Source: Laccaria trichodermophora
Taxonomy: Eukaryota > Basidiomycota > Agaricomycetes > Agaricales > Hydnangiaceae
Direction: 5' to 3'
NCBI GenBank assembly: GCA_018417955.1
Contig: JACTVC010000022.1
Location: 620,001-684,000, forward strand
DNA length: 64,000 nt
Positions 45,281-57,534 of the stretch are shown here, in pieces. The notes under the pieces are model-generated. The model had not been told where the DNA came from and did no database searches. It was given only the letters and a program-made list of their open reading frames with translations. How positions within the stretch are numbered: position 1 is the first letter of the stretch; each line of letters opens with the position of its first letter. Position numbers and translations under genes: made by a program.

Positions 45281-45640
45281 TTGGAGTACGGACCGTCGGA
45301 GATTCATTCAAACATGACTCTGCCTCTGCCTCTGCCCCCTCCTCATCCACTTCTCTACGCGTTGTGTCTATAAATGTCAATGGCCTTGCCCATGAAATGA
45401 AAATTAATGTGGTTGAGAATTTCATTGACTCCCTCCAACCACATGCTCTGGTCATTGGCGAAACCAAGACCTCTCAAGCTGCGCGGCGCTTATCTCTTCG
45501 GGAATATGACCTGCACGAGAGCCCTGGTCGCTCAACTGAACGCAACAGCGCAAATTGTGGCAATCAAGAGAGGCCTCTTCAATGTTCAACGTTCAACCGG
45601 TACCTCTGTTAGATGCTCTTCATGAATGTACTTATGTATC
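45281..45640 (+). pseudogene. Fragment of a LINE-type (non-LTR) AP-endonuclease
   Basis: The plus-strand frame reads LRVVSINVNGLAHEMKIN, then FIDSLQPHALVIGETKTSQA, the start of an APE-type endonuclease domain of a non-LTR retrotransposon (catalytic Asn in INVNGL, Glu in IGETKT). It is truncated after about 100 residues with a frame change near 45540 (VAIKRGLFNVQRST in another frame). It is fused upstream to the GAATTGGAGT...CCGTCGGAGATT word also found at 1398-1432, which suggests that both derive from a LINE 5' region. Confidence 0.65.
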
Positions 45641-45647
45641 CCCTCCA

Positions 45648-46165
45648 CATGCAGCGACCGAGGTTCGCCAAATCCACTCACTATCTGCGTGAAAGAGTCA
45701 AGTTTTGCCCTTGCCCTTGGCAACACGTTTCTGAAACTCCCCTCTGCCAGATCTTCACCCCTCCATAGTTACCTCCAACCAACATAACTCCACAATAATG
45801 CATTGTCCTCCAAAGTGGCACCGCACTATGGATCGTCTAAGCATTCCCCCGACCGACGCGATTGTTCGGAGGGCTTTTTACGATAGGATGCAGCCCTTCT
45901 TATGTGCGAGGTGGAGGGCGGATCGTGATGGGTGTCAAGACTCTCGTCTTGTTGGATTGTGGACAAGACTCGAATGAATCCCCTTGGACTCGGATGAGAA
46001 AGGACGAAGGTGAAAGTCGAGTTGCAGGGGGCGGATGTATCCGGTTTCCCACTCGCTAAGTTCCTGCCTCCTTTCTTTGCAAGCCTGAACCAATCTGTTA
46101 CCTTTTCCAGTCTGGATTAGGCGAGAATAAATCGTTGGCACACTTCGTTGTTCGTATTACGAGGT
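45648..46165. repeat. Duplicated segment, short copy
   Basis: Counterpart of 40080-41720, with the internal parts deleted. A 59-residue plus-strand frame at 45799 (MHCPPKWHRTMDRLSIPPTD) is the best-preserved reading frame of the pair. No domain is recognised. Confidence 0.6.
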
Positions 46166-46275
46166 ACACTCTATAACCCTCTATCATAGTCGGAAATATA
46201 AAAAGGGTATATAAACTTCAAACCAACGTCCAGCTGGCGAGATGAGAGATCGGGCATCGCGTATCAGGCATAGGG

Positions 46276-47461
46276 TCATCGCGCCGGCAACGAACAGTGC
46301 GGATGTATGTTACGATTGAACAGTACCGCTTCTGAAGGGGCTCTCGTGTCGTCTAGTCCGGCGATCAAGCGTGGCAGGGCTTCGTTAAGAATCATCCGCT
46401 TGAGATCCGGATTCCTGCTGTATGCGCCTGGGGTGGGAAGCAGACTAGACGTGTTGAAGCCGCCGTCCGGATGTGGGCATGTCCTCATCACAGTGTCCTA
46501 AGAGGAACAAAAGGAATGTGGCCCAGAGTTGAGCTTCATTTGCAGCAAGGAACAGGAATGGGACTCACGATTGTGCCAATCAGACAACTACTGACAGCAT
46601 CCAACATATCTCCAACTTGCTGGCTAGTGTAAATTGGTCGATCAACGAAATTTCCTCTGCTGTTCCAGAGCGATGCCGGGTCCACTGTCTGGAATGTGGG
46701 TGATGGCTGCGATGAAAGTAAAGATTGTGAAGACCCAGACTTATACAGCCGTGGGTCTAGTGTAAAATCAGGTGATGCCATGAACGACGATGACGAAGCC
46801 GATGACGAGCTCTTCAATGCGAAATTGAGCAAGAACGACGTTAAAGGAAGGGAAAGGAACTTACTGCAGACGAGGGACTACATGTTCGCGCAGGGGAAGG
46901 GGACATCTTTGTCGGCTCCGGTGAAAATCCAAATTGAAAACTCCCATCAAACGGCTGCGGGACTTCGGAAGATAACGATGAGAGGAAATCTGTGAAATCC
47001 GCATCGCTCGTTGGATTTGAGCCAAGAATGCCCAAGTTGCTGTTTGCTATTTGCTCAAGGGAAGGGGGGTTGAATGAAGACATCGCCTGGAAAAGAGGGT
47101 CCGTCGCTGGATCCCATGTGGGAGTAGGTGGGCAATGTACGACATGACTTTGCAGGACGTCGCTGTATTGCCGAAGATGTCAAGCGTGTGCCACTGAATG
47201 GAGGGAAGAGTCGCCCTTACTTCGATGGAAAAGATGCGTTGCAATTTGCACATTGAAAGCTCATGTTGCGTTTGTCTGAGGGCTCATAGATGAGGGAATC
47301 GATGACCAAAGGGCTCAAGAAGACAGCTCACGAATATGATAGTGCCTCCTTAAGTTCGATCTCCTTGTGAAGGGAGCATTGCATTGTGGACAATGATATG
47401 ATCCATCAGTGGCGTCGCGGCGCAAAGAGTCTATGTTGACTTCTCGCTTCGAATCTTCCAT
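46276..47461 (-). CDS. C2H2 zinc-finger protein, 315 aa
   Basis: The five-exon model is fully phased: 47461-47332, 47275-47221, 47162-46865, 46811-46569, 46497-46276, with a TGA stop. Residues about 16-40 form finger 1 (YHCPQCNAPFTRRSNLRRHY) and exons 2-3 form finger 2 (FQCANCNASFPSNDVLQSH, then VVHC). The rest is Ser/Pro-rich and acidic with a conserved VDPASLWNSRGN...RPIYTSQQVGDMLDAVSS helix, typical of a regulatory region. It is likely a nuclear DNA-binding transcription factor; targets are unknown. The frame is open upstream to 47722, so an earlier start is possible. MEDSKREVN at 47461 was chosen because the upstream residues look non-conserved. A headless, broken copy lies at 1466-2160. 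Confidence 0.75.
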
Positions 47462-47722
47462 TGATGTGCCTTCCAATGTTAGATCGTTCGCCAGAATAGT
47501 TGAGCAGGAGTCTTTACGAGTGGGGGAGTGAACTCGGATGCTGAGGACTCTCTTGTACTTCAATGGAACTACCGTCTCGGCTTGCCGTAACGCTAAGCGA
47601 GACCGATACGGAGGTGATGAAAACCGGATGTTGTGGTGGGGCATGGCAAGATTTGAATGATCACCTATTTTGCGATACTTTCCCACAGAGATTGATTCTA
47701 CAGTGCGTGTCCGACAGTCCAA

Positions 47723-49680
47723 TTTGGCACACTAACTCCGTTTCGCAGCTCGATGAACCACTTCCGGTGGGATGGGTCATGTCAAGACAAGTCATGCTGT
47801 CACATAAGAGGAAATCTCATTATGATTATCGTTGCACCGTAAGTCAGCCACGTGCCGCATGGTCAAAGTAGGATGACTGAAAGTAATCCCGGTCATCTAA
47901 GCACAGTTGAGCGTCAAAAATCGTTCGGGTGAGGAAGCAAGTTAATTCACCGCAGTCCCTGTAAGATGATAGGCGATGGCTCCAAGTATATGACTCGAAT
48001 AACGAAAGCCACATTGACGTCTTGCTAAACAACCGCCGCCCGATATGGAGCCCCACCACCCGAGATCGGAATGGGAAAAAGAGGTGGAAGCAGGCTGAGT
48101 ATTGAGTGAGGTATGGGGGTGGATTGACACGTAGATGGCATTTCAGAGCTGACCAAAACCCGACGTAGTGCAGTGTTTCAAGATAGATCTAATCTGTAAG
48201 CAAGGTGAGAATTACGCGGAGGCTCCTCCGCTTATGGTTTTTGGATAGGATAATCTTGATGTAATCTGTCAGTAAGGCGTACAGGGTGAAAAGGCTGATC
48301 TTACTTACCGCGAGCGACGGTTCACTTTGATCAGCGACATAGGGAGGCGGTTGACAGGCGACGCAAACGAAATGAGCTTGGTGGCCAAGATCGACTGTTA
48401 TACATGATGTCACGGTTTCGAAGGCAATCCCGCCAATCAAAGCGACGTTGCCTATGACTGGAATTGCAACTTGAGGCAACGCAGCACCACTGATGTTGAT
48501 AAAGACTCCAACTTGCGTTTAGTTGAGAGGTAACCGTCCTTAAGGTTTATCTAAGCCCGTTTCGTCGGACAAGCCCACTGAACAAAAAATCGCGGCGCCA
48601 GGTAAACAACATGAATATGACATTGAAACGGGATGACTGACCCACAATTAACTCTTTGACAAAGGAGGACATTGAGCAGCCCTCGATGTAAAGAAAGCTG
48701 GCTTTTTGAATGTTACGAAGAGTGGCATGGTTCAAGTTGTAAGGTTCACCCTTGGTTCACCGTCACCGTCACGAGGTGTGCTGGTTTGCAAGGCACGTGA
48801 TGACAAAAGCTCCCAGAAATAAATAATAGCAAATACCAATTTTTGTGAACCACACCTTATCGCGGCACCGCTGCAATTGAACGCCTTCAAAAAGCGATGG
48901 GCGAACCAGATGAAACAAGGTAAAATTCAAGGCGAAAACAAAACCAGAGCGGTTGAGATCCGCTCTTGGAATCACAAACTCAAGATGCTGCTCAACCAAT
49001 TCCTATATACATCTCTCTTCGCCACTGGCGGCCCTACAATTTGTTGTTACGGATGAAAACGTTGAGAAGGTCTCAGAATTTATCACAAGGATTCTCCCGC
49101 ATTGGGAAATGGACACTAGCTTAAACACAAACACATGGACCGCAGTCAACCGGCTTGCTATCCAAACGCTGTTGCTCTGCGGCTTCTCACACGACCTGAA
49201 CTTTGGACTGAGAATAAGCCGTCGGATGCTTCCATTCATCCTCGATCTTACTTGATGTTCGATTTTCATGACAAAATATCGTTGTGGCCTTGGATGACTT
49301 CCCAGTCGCGGCATCCCAGGCCATTCGTTTCCCTACCTGGGCAGCTTTTTTGGTTCGATCATTGCCAACATGATGGAGCCTCCTAATGGATCCCAACCCT
49401 CAAAATCTACTCGGCAGATGGAGGTCTTTATACACTACTTTCTGTTTGCACCTTGCTGCAAAGACCGGGCTCAACTAGACTAAAAGAACAAATTCATACA
49501 AAGCTAGCCCTTCCCCGTTTAGCGACCCTCCAAAAAAAAAAATACAAATACGCACCCTGGCATAATCGAAGGGCAAAACGTTAGTAGGGCATAATTCAAC
49601 CCGAACCTAGAAATACGTCTGGAAAATGTGTTATCCATAACGGCTGTACATAGCCCAGATGATCGCCTAATGAGGAGACA
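47723..49680. other. Interval with no confident gene
   Basis: The best candidate is a minus-strand hydrophobic frame at 48479-48189 (VAIPVIGNVALIGGIAFETV, then CVACQPPPYVADQ), followed by a GTAAGT donor. This could be an exon of a small membrane protein, but start and end are not resolved. Plus ORF 48953-49255 and minus ORF 49314-49003 overlap, and neither shows a domain. A run of A (49531-49541) lies near the end. Confidence 0.35.
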
Positions 49681-49685
49681 AAAAG

Positions 49686-49771
49686 TGGACACACCCGGAA
49701 TTGAACCGGGGACCGCCCGCATGAAGCATGGAATGCTAAGCGGGCGTGATAACCAACTACACCATGTGCCC
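49686..49771 (-). tRNA. tRNA-Ala (anticodon AGC) with a 12-nt intron
   Basis: The acceptor stem is GGGCACA/TGTGTCC with the G3:U70 pair that identifies alanine tRNA, and discriminator A at 49686. The D arm has TGGTGTAGTTGG. The anticodon stem is CCCGC/GCGGG with AGC at 49737-49735. A 12-nt intron (49733-49722) follows one base 3' of the anticodon, the standard nuclear tRNA intron position. The T arm is CCCCGGTTCAATTCCGGG. An RNA polymerase III terminator TTTT follows (49684-49681). Confidence 0.95.
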
Positions 49772-50025
49772 GTGAAGATCAGTCCGCATCATACCTTCCT
49801 GGTGTCGGCAGAGTGAAATAAGCAAGTCCGCAATCCGCTTGTTATGCCAATTGATTTTGATCCAAATGCAAAAATTGTTATCTTACGACGAGTCGGATGA
49901 AATTCTATGACATACATTCCTGTACGTACGTATATACATTCTTTATTGATCCGTTTCAGTCCATCTCTAAAGGGGTTCCACACAATTATATGCCACATCG
50001 AGTATATGAAAGGACTTAGGAGATT

Positions 50026-52229
50026 CTATGCCTTGATTTCTTGTTCACTATTCGTTGCCGTCTTATCGGCATCGATTGGCGGCTTGCGATGCTCAACGAC
50101 ACCGACCCCTTTGAAAAATACAATAGACAATAGCATTCCTTAACATAGTGCGCGAAAAGTGAGTTGTCGGGTGAGTAAGAGCGAGAAAATGAGAGCACGC
50201 ACCCAAGATTCCAAACGCAAAGGAAGTCCATTGTGCTGCGCGATAACTTGCGATGTTATCAACGTCAGGACCGTTTCTGCTTGTCACGCGATTGAATACA
50301 ACAGTGGTTACCGTGATCCCCACCGATGTTCCCAGCTAAAAGGACGACAAAATAATCAACATATGTCGGCCACACTGTTATATGTTCGCACACCTGTGTC
50401 ATTGTCTGAAAAAGGCCGCCAGCTAGACTCTGCTCGTGCGGAAGAGAAATCTTGGCGATGAAGAGGGTTCCCGCCGCGTACACAAAATCCGCACCCACAA
50501 CGACGATGGTGGCCGCGGGAAACCCGAAAGCCCAATATGTCGTGCGGGTGTCCATCAACGCAAATAAGAGGGAAGCGGCCGCGGTGCAGAGAGTACCAAT
50601 CGCTGATTTTGATTAGTTCACATTTTTGTAAGAGATACACGGATTATACAGACCTGCAAGGTAGACAAGGGAGATGCGGGCCGCCATGACACCAATGAAT
50701 AGATTACAGAGCATCCCAGAAACGAACATGGGCAAAAATCGGACCACAGTTAAGATGGGGGGAAGATTTTTGTAATCTTGGTAATATAACTGGTTTCGGA
50801 AGAAAATTTATCAGTTGATAAGTGATGTAACTGGCGACGGCAACATACCTGCGTCCAGAACGTCCAGCCGAGAAAAGAACACCAATTTATGAATGCAACG
50901 AGCATCATCGCAGCGAATCTTCCATTTCCCCGCTTCCAAAGTGAAATTTTCATCAAAGGCGGAGGCGTGAACACCGAGTAGATGGCGTGTGGGGTATGTT
51001 GGATTCTTTCAAGATACATCTGCCAACATACGAACAAGACGACCAAAATTACCCCGACGATCAGCAAAGCAATTATGTCTAAATTGAGGAGATACAGTGG
51101 TCAGAAGGAAAGCGGTACGTGGCAAGACAAAACTCACATGGTGTAGCCCACTGCTTTGGAGCGAGCTCGCCTTGACCGAGCACAAAGACGATTAACACCA
51201 GGCCAGCGGTCACAAGGAATGCGCCAAGCCAGTCCACGCGTTGGTCAAGCTCTGGCGAAGGTTCATCTTTGTCGAAAAAAAACAGACCCCCAATAAAGCA
51301 CAGAAAAACGATCCCCGTCATCAAGTAGAAATTCGACCTCCAGGACTTTCTAAAGCAAAGCTTAGAAGATGATCACCCTCAGCATAACATAAGTAACACA
51401 CTCCGTGTATTGTGTAAGGACTCCTCCAATCGCAGTACCGAATACTGAACCAATGGGTGCACCAGCTGAAAACGTAGCAAACGCCATCGAACGGGCGCGA
51501 GACGGAGGGAAAGTCTCTGCGAGAATGCCTAACTGAAAATGAAATCAGTGGGATGAGCATAATTAATTGAGGTTGACTCGCCGAGGCGGGTATCACGGCC
51601 GCAGAGCCAATTCCTTGTATTCCCCGTAGCACCTCAAGCGTCAGCACCTCTGGAACTAGCCGTAAGATAGCTACACATGGAAGAAAATAAGATATAGTTA
51701 CTAGTAGGGAAGGCGCAGCCGAGCGTAATGGCGCCCAGAAAAGCGTTTCCAAGCAAGAATACTTTTTTTCTGCCGTAAATATCTGCAAGTCGACCAAAGA
51801 CCAAGAGAAGGCAACCCTGACGCGGTGTCCTTGAATCTATAGTTCTAATCATAATGCGACAGACTCACTGAACTCAGGGGGTATGCCGACACAAGCCAAA
51901 ACAGATTCGCTTGTGGAACGTTGAGGTCTCTTCCTATCGTTGGCAGAGAGATGGATACAGATGTGCTATTAGCAACCTGTAACAGTGTCAACATAGCTCT
52001 ACCATCTTGCAGATGAGATGAAAAGATCAAGCTAAAGCATGCTTACATTGACAATCATAGCAAACGTAACTGTTAGTACAACAATCACCTGCTGAACCGT
52101 ACTCCTCTCCTGTACGGTTTCGGGCGAAGTGGCCTCCAACGATGGGGCTTGAGATAAATTCCCCCTCTCGTTTTCCTCTAATGAATAGCCATCCTCCATT
52201 GCCGACTTTTCTTGACTGTGGCCAGCCAT
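50026..52229 (-). CDS. MFS transporter (DHA2-like), copy 1
   Basis: This is a multi-exon gene (about ten introns of 50-80 nt) from MAGHSQEK (52229) to a TAG at 50026, roughly 540 residues. It has a cytoplasmic acidic N-terminus, TM1 VVLTVTFAMIVNV, VSISLPTIGRDL, MFS motif A between TM2 and TM3 (GRLADIYGRKKVF), antiporter motif C-like LRGIQGIGSAAVIPASAS, a central loop, then a second half with WLGAFLVTAGLVLIVFVLGQG, FFxxPPLMK-type linkers, FGFPAATIVVVGADFVYAA and SLPHEQSLAGGLFQTMTQ. The motif C and the extra helices suggest a proton antiporter of the 14-TM drug/small-molecule type in the plasma membrane. Substrate is unknown. The C-terminus ends EQEIKA. A paralogue lies 1.2 kb further on, in the same orientation. 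Confidence 0.85.
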
Positions 52230-53447
52230 GTCTCGAACGTCGCTCGAAAATTCGTGGTGGTCCGAGAGGAAGAAGGGAAGCACACTGCGGAGGCCAAGGG
52301 ATACCGCCTTCTATCCCCGGCTTTAGATGGATGACTGTAGCACGACTCATCGGACCAGCATAAAATCATATAGGGAAATCGAATTAGCGAATGAACAACC
52401 GGCCCGTGATTGTTTGCTTCTTATTGTGCAATATTTGGATCTGGTGACATCCTCAACTTTCAAGACAGCGCGCAAGCTTCACCTCCCATTTCGAAGTTCG
52501 ATGTTGCCGAAACAGAATCCCGGCGATGTTTGGAATTTTAAAGCCCACGACGTACTCAAACCGCGTACAAAAAATGTGCAATGAAATAGAAGCGAGTCGC
52601 TGGTCTCCGACGTCAGCGAAGCATTCATTACGATACTAACTTTATCCTTACCAACCCACCTGACCTAGGTAGCGCGGCGCAGCTGGTTCAACGGAGTTTT
52701 CCAGTGACCGACCTTGAGCATGCACATTCTCGAGTACCAACTTCAAGTTGAAGTGAAGGAAGTCAAACGACATCAACAAACCGGCGACTCGGACGTCGTC
52801 ATCCCAAGAACTCCAAAGCGAAAGGGTCAGCGGTTAGGTGATCACTAGTACTGCACAACCGTCGGCGTATGTGGCTCATGCTCGCCAAGATTCCGTCAGC
52901 GGAATGAGCCGTATCGGTTGTTGATGCATGCACTCACCTTCAATCCGGTTATCTCATCCAGGACTCCGATGCCGCGACTGTTGCAAATCATACCCTCACA
53001 GCTTGTTCCCAACGAAGTATGACCGTTTTCGTCTCAAACTTTAGATCTTCATGCCTTACAGGCGTTGGAGGACTGGTTCAATTCCAGAGGGGTAATTTCC
53101 ACTCACCAAAGACTAGATCGCGTGGCAGGGCAGGACATTGCAACACTCGACTGGTATTGATTTGGATAGGTTGTACTACATGTAATGGTGCAGTGCGCAG
53201 AATTCGCGGCGTCCATATTTTGGAGCCTCCAACATTTTATCAATCGCTCGCGCCCATCGCCTGTTTCATCATTGTCGAAGGAGCGTCGCTGAGGGAAGTA
53301 TATATGCGTCTATATGCGTATGCTTAACCAAGCTTAAGGAATGTACGTATTTTATATATACTAAGCGCGAGTTCAAAGTTGCTTTCTTTACCCGCATGGT
53401 CAAAGGTTGCATGAATACCCACCGTAATAGGAAGTTAGCTTACATAT
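52230..53447. other. Spacer between the two MFS genes
   Basis: It holds the promoter of copy 1 (a TATATGA-like element on the minus strand near 52367, about 140 bp upstream of the ATG) and the 3' flank of copy 2. Plus ORF 53019-53327 has no recognisable content. Nothing else is supportable. Confidence 0.45.
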
Positions 53448-55728
53448 CTAAACGACAGTCCATTTAGACAACTCGAGGCTCAAATGAAACTCCTCTTTTT
53501 TCTTGATCTTGTTCGATGTTCTTTGCTGTCTTGTCCTGTCTGCCCCACCTACTAAGTTGAGTTGGATGCCATCCGAGGCTTGAGCCGGCGGCTTGCGGTA
53601 CCCAACCACGCCAACGCCCGCAAAAAATGGAATGGATAGCAGCATCCCTATTTGCACAAGGCGAAGTGTCAGTTATAGAGGGAAAAAAAAGAAAAGAGAA
53701 GGTGTACCCAGAATTCCGAACGCAAAGGAAGTCCATTGTGCTGCGCGATAGCTTGCAATATTATCAACACCAGGACCGTTTTTTCTTGCGACGCGATTGA
53801 ATACCACAGTGGTTACTGTGATACCCACCGATGTTCCTAGCTGCACAGACAATGGAAAATCAATATACGTTACCCGTCCTGTGCATCGGTTTGCGTACCT
53901 GCGTCATTGTTTGGAAAAGGCCACCGGCTAGACTCTGCTCGTGCGGCAGGGAAATCTTCGCGATATAAAGGGATCCCGCGGCGTATATAAAATCCGCACC
54001 AACAACGACAATTGTGGCGGCGGGGAATCCGAAGGCCCAATATGTCATGTGAGTATCGATCACAGCGAACAACAGAGCACCGGCAGCAGTACACAAAGAG
54101 CCGATCGCTGATTTTGTTCAGCTCGGGTTTATGGTTGTATTCAAGGAGGGGATGTAATTACCTGCGAGGTAGACCAGCGAAATACGGGCCGCCATTATGC
54201 CAACAAAGAAAGTACATAGCATTCCAGATACGAACATCGGCAGGAATCGGATCAAACTTAGAGCAGGGCTTAGATTCTTGTAGTCTTGATAGTAGATCTG
54301 GTGGTTGCGGTAGAATGATAAGATGTACTATTTCATGAGAGACAGCAACATACTTGCGCCCAAAACATCCAGCTCAGGAAAGAACACGAGTTCAAGAAAG
54401 CAACAAGCATCATTGCAGCGAACCTTCCATTTGCCCGCTTCCAAAGTGAAGGTTTCATTAGGGGCGGAGGCGTGAACACCGAGTAGGTGGAGTGTGGGTT
54501 TTCTTGGACTCTCTCAAGATATACCTGCCAAAATACGAACAAGACAACCAGAATCACCCCGACAATCAGCAAAGCAATTATGTCTGAATCAAGAGGATAA
54601 CGCGGTTAAAGGGGAAACAGAAAGATCTAAGCCGCTACGCACAGGGTGTAGCCCACTGTTTTGGGGCGAGCTCGCCTTGACCGAGCACAAAGACGATCAA
54701 GACTAAGCCTGCGGTGACAAGGAATGCGCCAAGCCAGTCCACGCGATGGTCAATCTCTGTCGAGGGTTTGTCCTTGTCGAAGGAAATCAAGCCTCCCATG
54801 AAACACAAAAAATCAATCCCAGACATTAAATAAAAAATAGACCGCCAGGATTTTCTGATACAGAATTCAGAATTTGCCCAACCTCAGCAGAACTCAAGTG
54901 ACTCACTCTGTGTATTCCGCAAGGACACCTCCCAAGGCCGTCCCTAACACGGAACCGATGGGTGCGCCCGCTGAGAAAGTAGCAAATGCCATTGAACGAG
55001 CGCGAGATGGAGGGAAAGCGTTCGCTAGGATGCCTAACTAAAGAAGAGATCAGTGGGACGGTTCCCAATAGATTGATTGAAATGGACTCACCGAGGCGGG
55101 TATCATGGCTGCAGAGCCGATTCCTTGTACTCCTCGTAGCACCTCCAGTGTCAACGCCTCTGAATTCAGGAATTAGATATCTGCGTTTGAAAGCATTATT
55201 ATTTACTCATTGGGAAAGCACATCCAAGCGTTACGGCACCCATAAAGGCTGTTCCGAGCAGGAACACTTTCTTCCTGCCATAAATATCTGCAAGACGACC
55301 AAAGACTAATAAAAGGCAACCCTAAACCGGCGTATTTTAGATGGTAATTGTAGTAATAAAAATGGACCCACTGCACTCAAGGGGTAAGCTGACAATAACC
55401 ACTCAAGACCGGCTTGTGGAACGTCTAGATCTCTTCCTATCGTTGGCATCGAGATAGACACGGACGTGGTATTGGCAACCTGGACCGAAATTTAGTATAG
55501 CCCTCTAGCCTAACCCAGCCTACTGATCACATGAAAAAGCATCCTCACATTGATAATCATGGCGAACGTGACTGTTAGGACGACGACCACCTGTCGGACT
55601 TTACTTGTCTCCTCGATGGTGGGTTGGGTAATCTTCAACGGTGATGTTCGAGCGATGAGCCCTCTCTTGTTATATTCCAAAGGATAGTCATCGTCTGTTG
55701 CGAACTTTTCTTGACTGTGGCCTGCCAT
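53448..55728 (-). CDS. MFS transporter (DHA2-like), copy 2
   Basis: Same exon layout and motifs as copy 1: MAGHSQEKFATDDD start at 55728, TVTFAMIINV, GRLADIYGRKKVF, VQGIGSAAMIPAS, WLGAFLVTAGLVLIVFVLG, FTPPPLMKPSLWKR, FGFPAATIVVVGADFIYAAG, SLPHEQSLAGGLFQTMTQ. The last exon differs. After VGYRKPP it continues with a polar, basic tail of about 45 residues (NKIKKKEEFHLSLELSKW) to 53448, where copy 1 stops early. All splice sites examined look intact. It is a tandem duplicate, probably with diverged substrate or regulation. Confidence 0.85.
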
Positions 55729-55932
55729 GTCTTCAAAATGTCGTTGAGCTGAAAATTCGCGGGTCCTTCAGGATGGTTGGGATTAAGAAGGGGGTCGAGA
55801 AGCACACGCGGAAAACAAGGAACACCGCGCCTGCTTTAAAGACATATCACGACTATGGCACAACCCACCAAGCCAGCATTCTAAGATCGTGAACCGATAG
55901 GAATGCGAAGTGATGCCGAACATGATCCAACC

Positions 55933-55940
55933 CTTATATA
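55933..55940 (-). promoter_or_regulatory. Candidate TATA box for MFS copy 2
   Basis: The minus strand reads TGTATATAAGGG, about 205 bp upstream of the start codon. Confidence 0.4.
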
Positions 55941-55949
55941 CATATTTTG

Positions 55950-57534
55950 TGTTTATTTGGCCCACACAGTTGTCCCGAGCCATGAACAGTAGCATAGCGA
56001 GTGCCGCTTGCACATCTGTACTTATTGTCGATAGGCTCCGAGGAGAACAGTTCAGATTTTATTGTAGCCGTAACGAGATCGTTTCAAAGCACGCGTGTAG
56101 GTCGAGTATGAACGGAGATGAGTGCACAGCAAAGACCCGCAAGTTGTGCTCTTCGGACACTATGTCAAGAGAAAGGATTTTGTCCAGGTTGAAGCAGCCT
56201 AAAGTTGTCCTTGAAGACGCCATTTCAGCTCTGGATTGTTTTCCTCGGGAGGGTACACGTCATGCAGTCCGAACCTCGTGAGCGGCACGAAAAATCAGAA
56301 TCCGAAACTATCGCAGGCCTTTTCCAAGTGCTGAGTGCGTCGATAGAAGGCCGACTCGAGGCCCAAGTTCAGTAAGCCGGACGCGTCAAACGGGAAGGTA
56401 AAGCATGTCAATCCTAATGCACGGCTATCGTCGTCCAGATTGTTTAATGGGAATGCTGTACAGCTTCTCCAGAAAATCGTCCGAAGTTCGAACACCCTCA
56501 GACTGTATTGATTTGGGTCTCCGAAAGGCACCATGAGGCTCCAATATCCATGCCAAGCTACAAAAAAAATCCGTACTCCGAAAGGCCACAAGATACGTTA
56601 GGATACGTTTCACGGAGCTCAGCTCTTTCTTTGAAATCGGCCCAAACATAGGAGTGTCTTGATCCAGTATTTCGACTTGTCACTATGGCAATCGCTGCCT
56701 TGCCATCATCTCCCTCCCACACCTGCGCGGCCGGGCTCAAGTCGTTCAAACAGAATTTTAATGAACAGCGTTGATCTCCGCCTTCAGGAGTCGCGCTTTC
56801 ACAGCGGCGTCCATAACTGACCCTGTAGTTGCTTGTCGTTTGGGTGGCTGAGGTTGGAGTAGTAAGAGAGCCGAAAGAGAGCAGGAGTCTGGAAATTAAA
56901 TAAATAATTTGTTACCTCTCGTCGCTGCCAACAGCAACCTCGGCATCGTCGCCTTGGCCTTAACACTGAACGTTGAACGTTGAAGTCCGGGGCCTGAAGG
57001 ATTCGATGCACCCATCTGAACTCACGTTGTTCATGTATCATCAGCCATGGCAATCAGCGCTCAGCACTGTAACACTGAGCACCATAATGACGTCCAAAAA
57101 ACAAAGTCGACTGCCCACGTCGTCTCGACACTCCTCTCACCAGGAGCTCAAGAATTTGAAGAAAGGTGAAGATTGTATTTTTAGGCTCGGTTCCTAAGCC
57201 TTGCACGCGTTTGCTGGCTGGGCCAACTCATTACTCGTATACAAAAAGTCATTTGACAAGGTCCGTAACGTCCTGTACTTCTTTCCCCGTCCCTGAAGTT
57301 GATAACTCATCTAAGATCTCAGATTCTCAGGCTGCAGCAGTGGGGTAGAATGCGCAGCAGGGCGCTTAACAACCGACCGACTATTGGCGGACGTTGGCAT
57401 GTTATTTAATTTTAGACGAGAGGCTACGTTTCAGCGTTAGTCGTGTATGCAACGTGTATGCCCGCTCTTCTGCAAATCATCTTGGAGAACTGAAGCGCAC
57501 CGACACAGAGCTGCGTTTCTGATACCAAAGCACC
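55950..57534. other. Gene-poor interval
   Basis: Minus ORFs at 56749-56558, 56649-56425 and 56591-56295 overlap in different frames (contents such as AAQVWEGDDGKAAIAIVTSR) and could be a decayed gene, but no domain is recognised and no consistent splicing was found. A possible small plus-strand gene starts MTSKKQSRLPTSSRHSS at about 57087, again unconfirmed. The last 100 bp is the promoter of the next gene. Confidence 0.35.

Noticed and set aside
49003..49314. Overlapping ORFs of about 100 codons on both strands
   Set aside because: No domain, no splice consistency and no repeat match. Probably chance frames.
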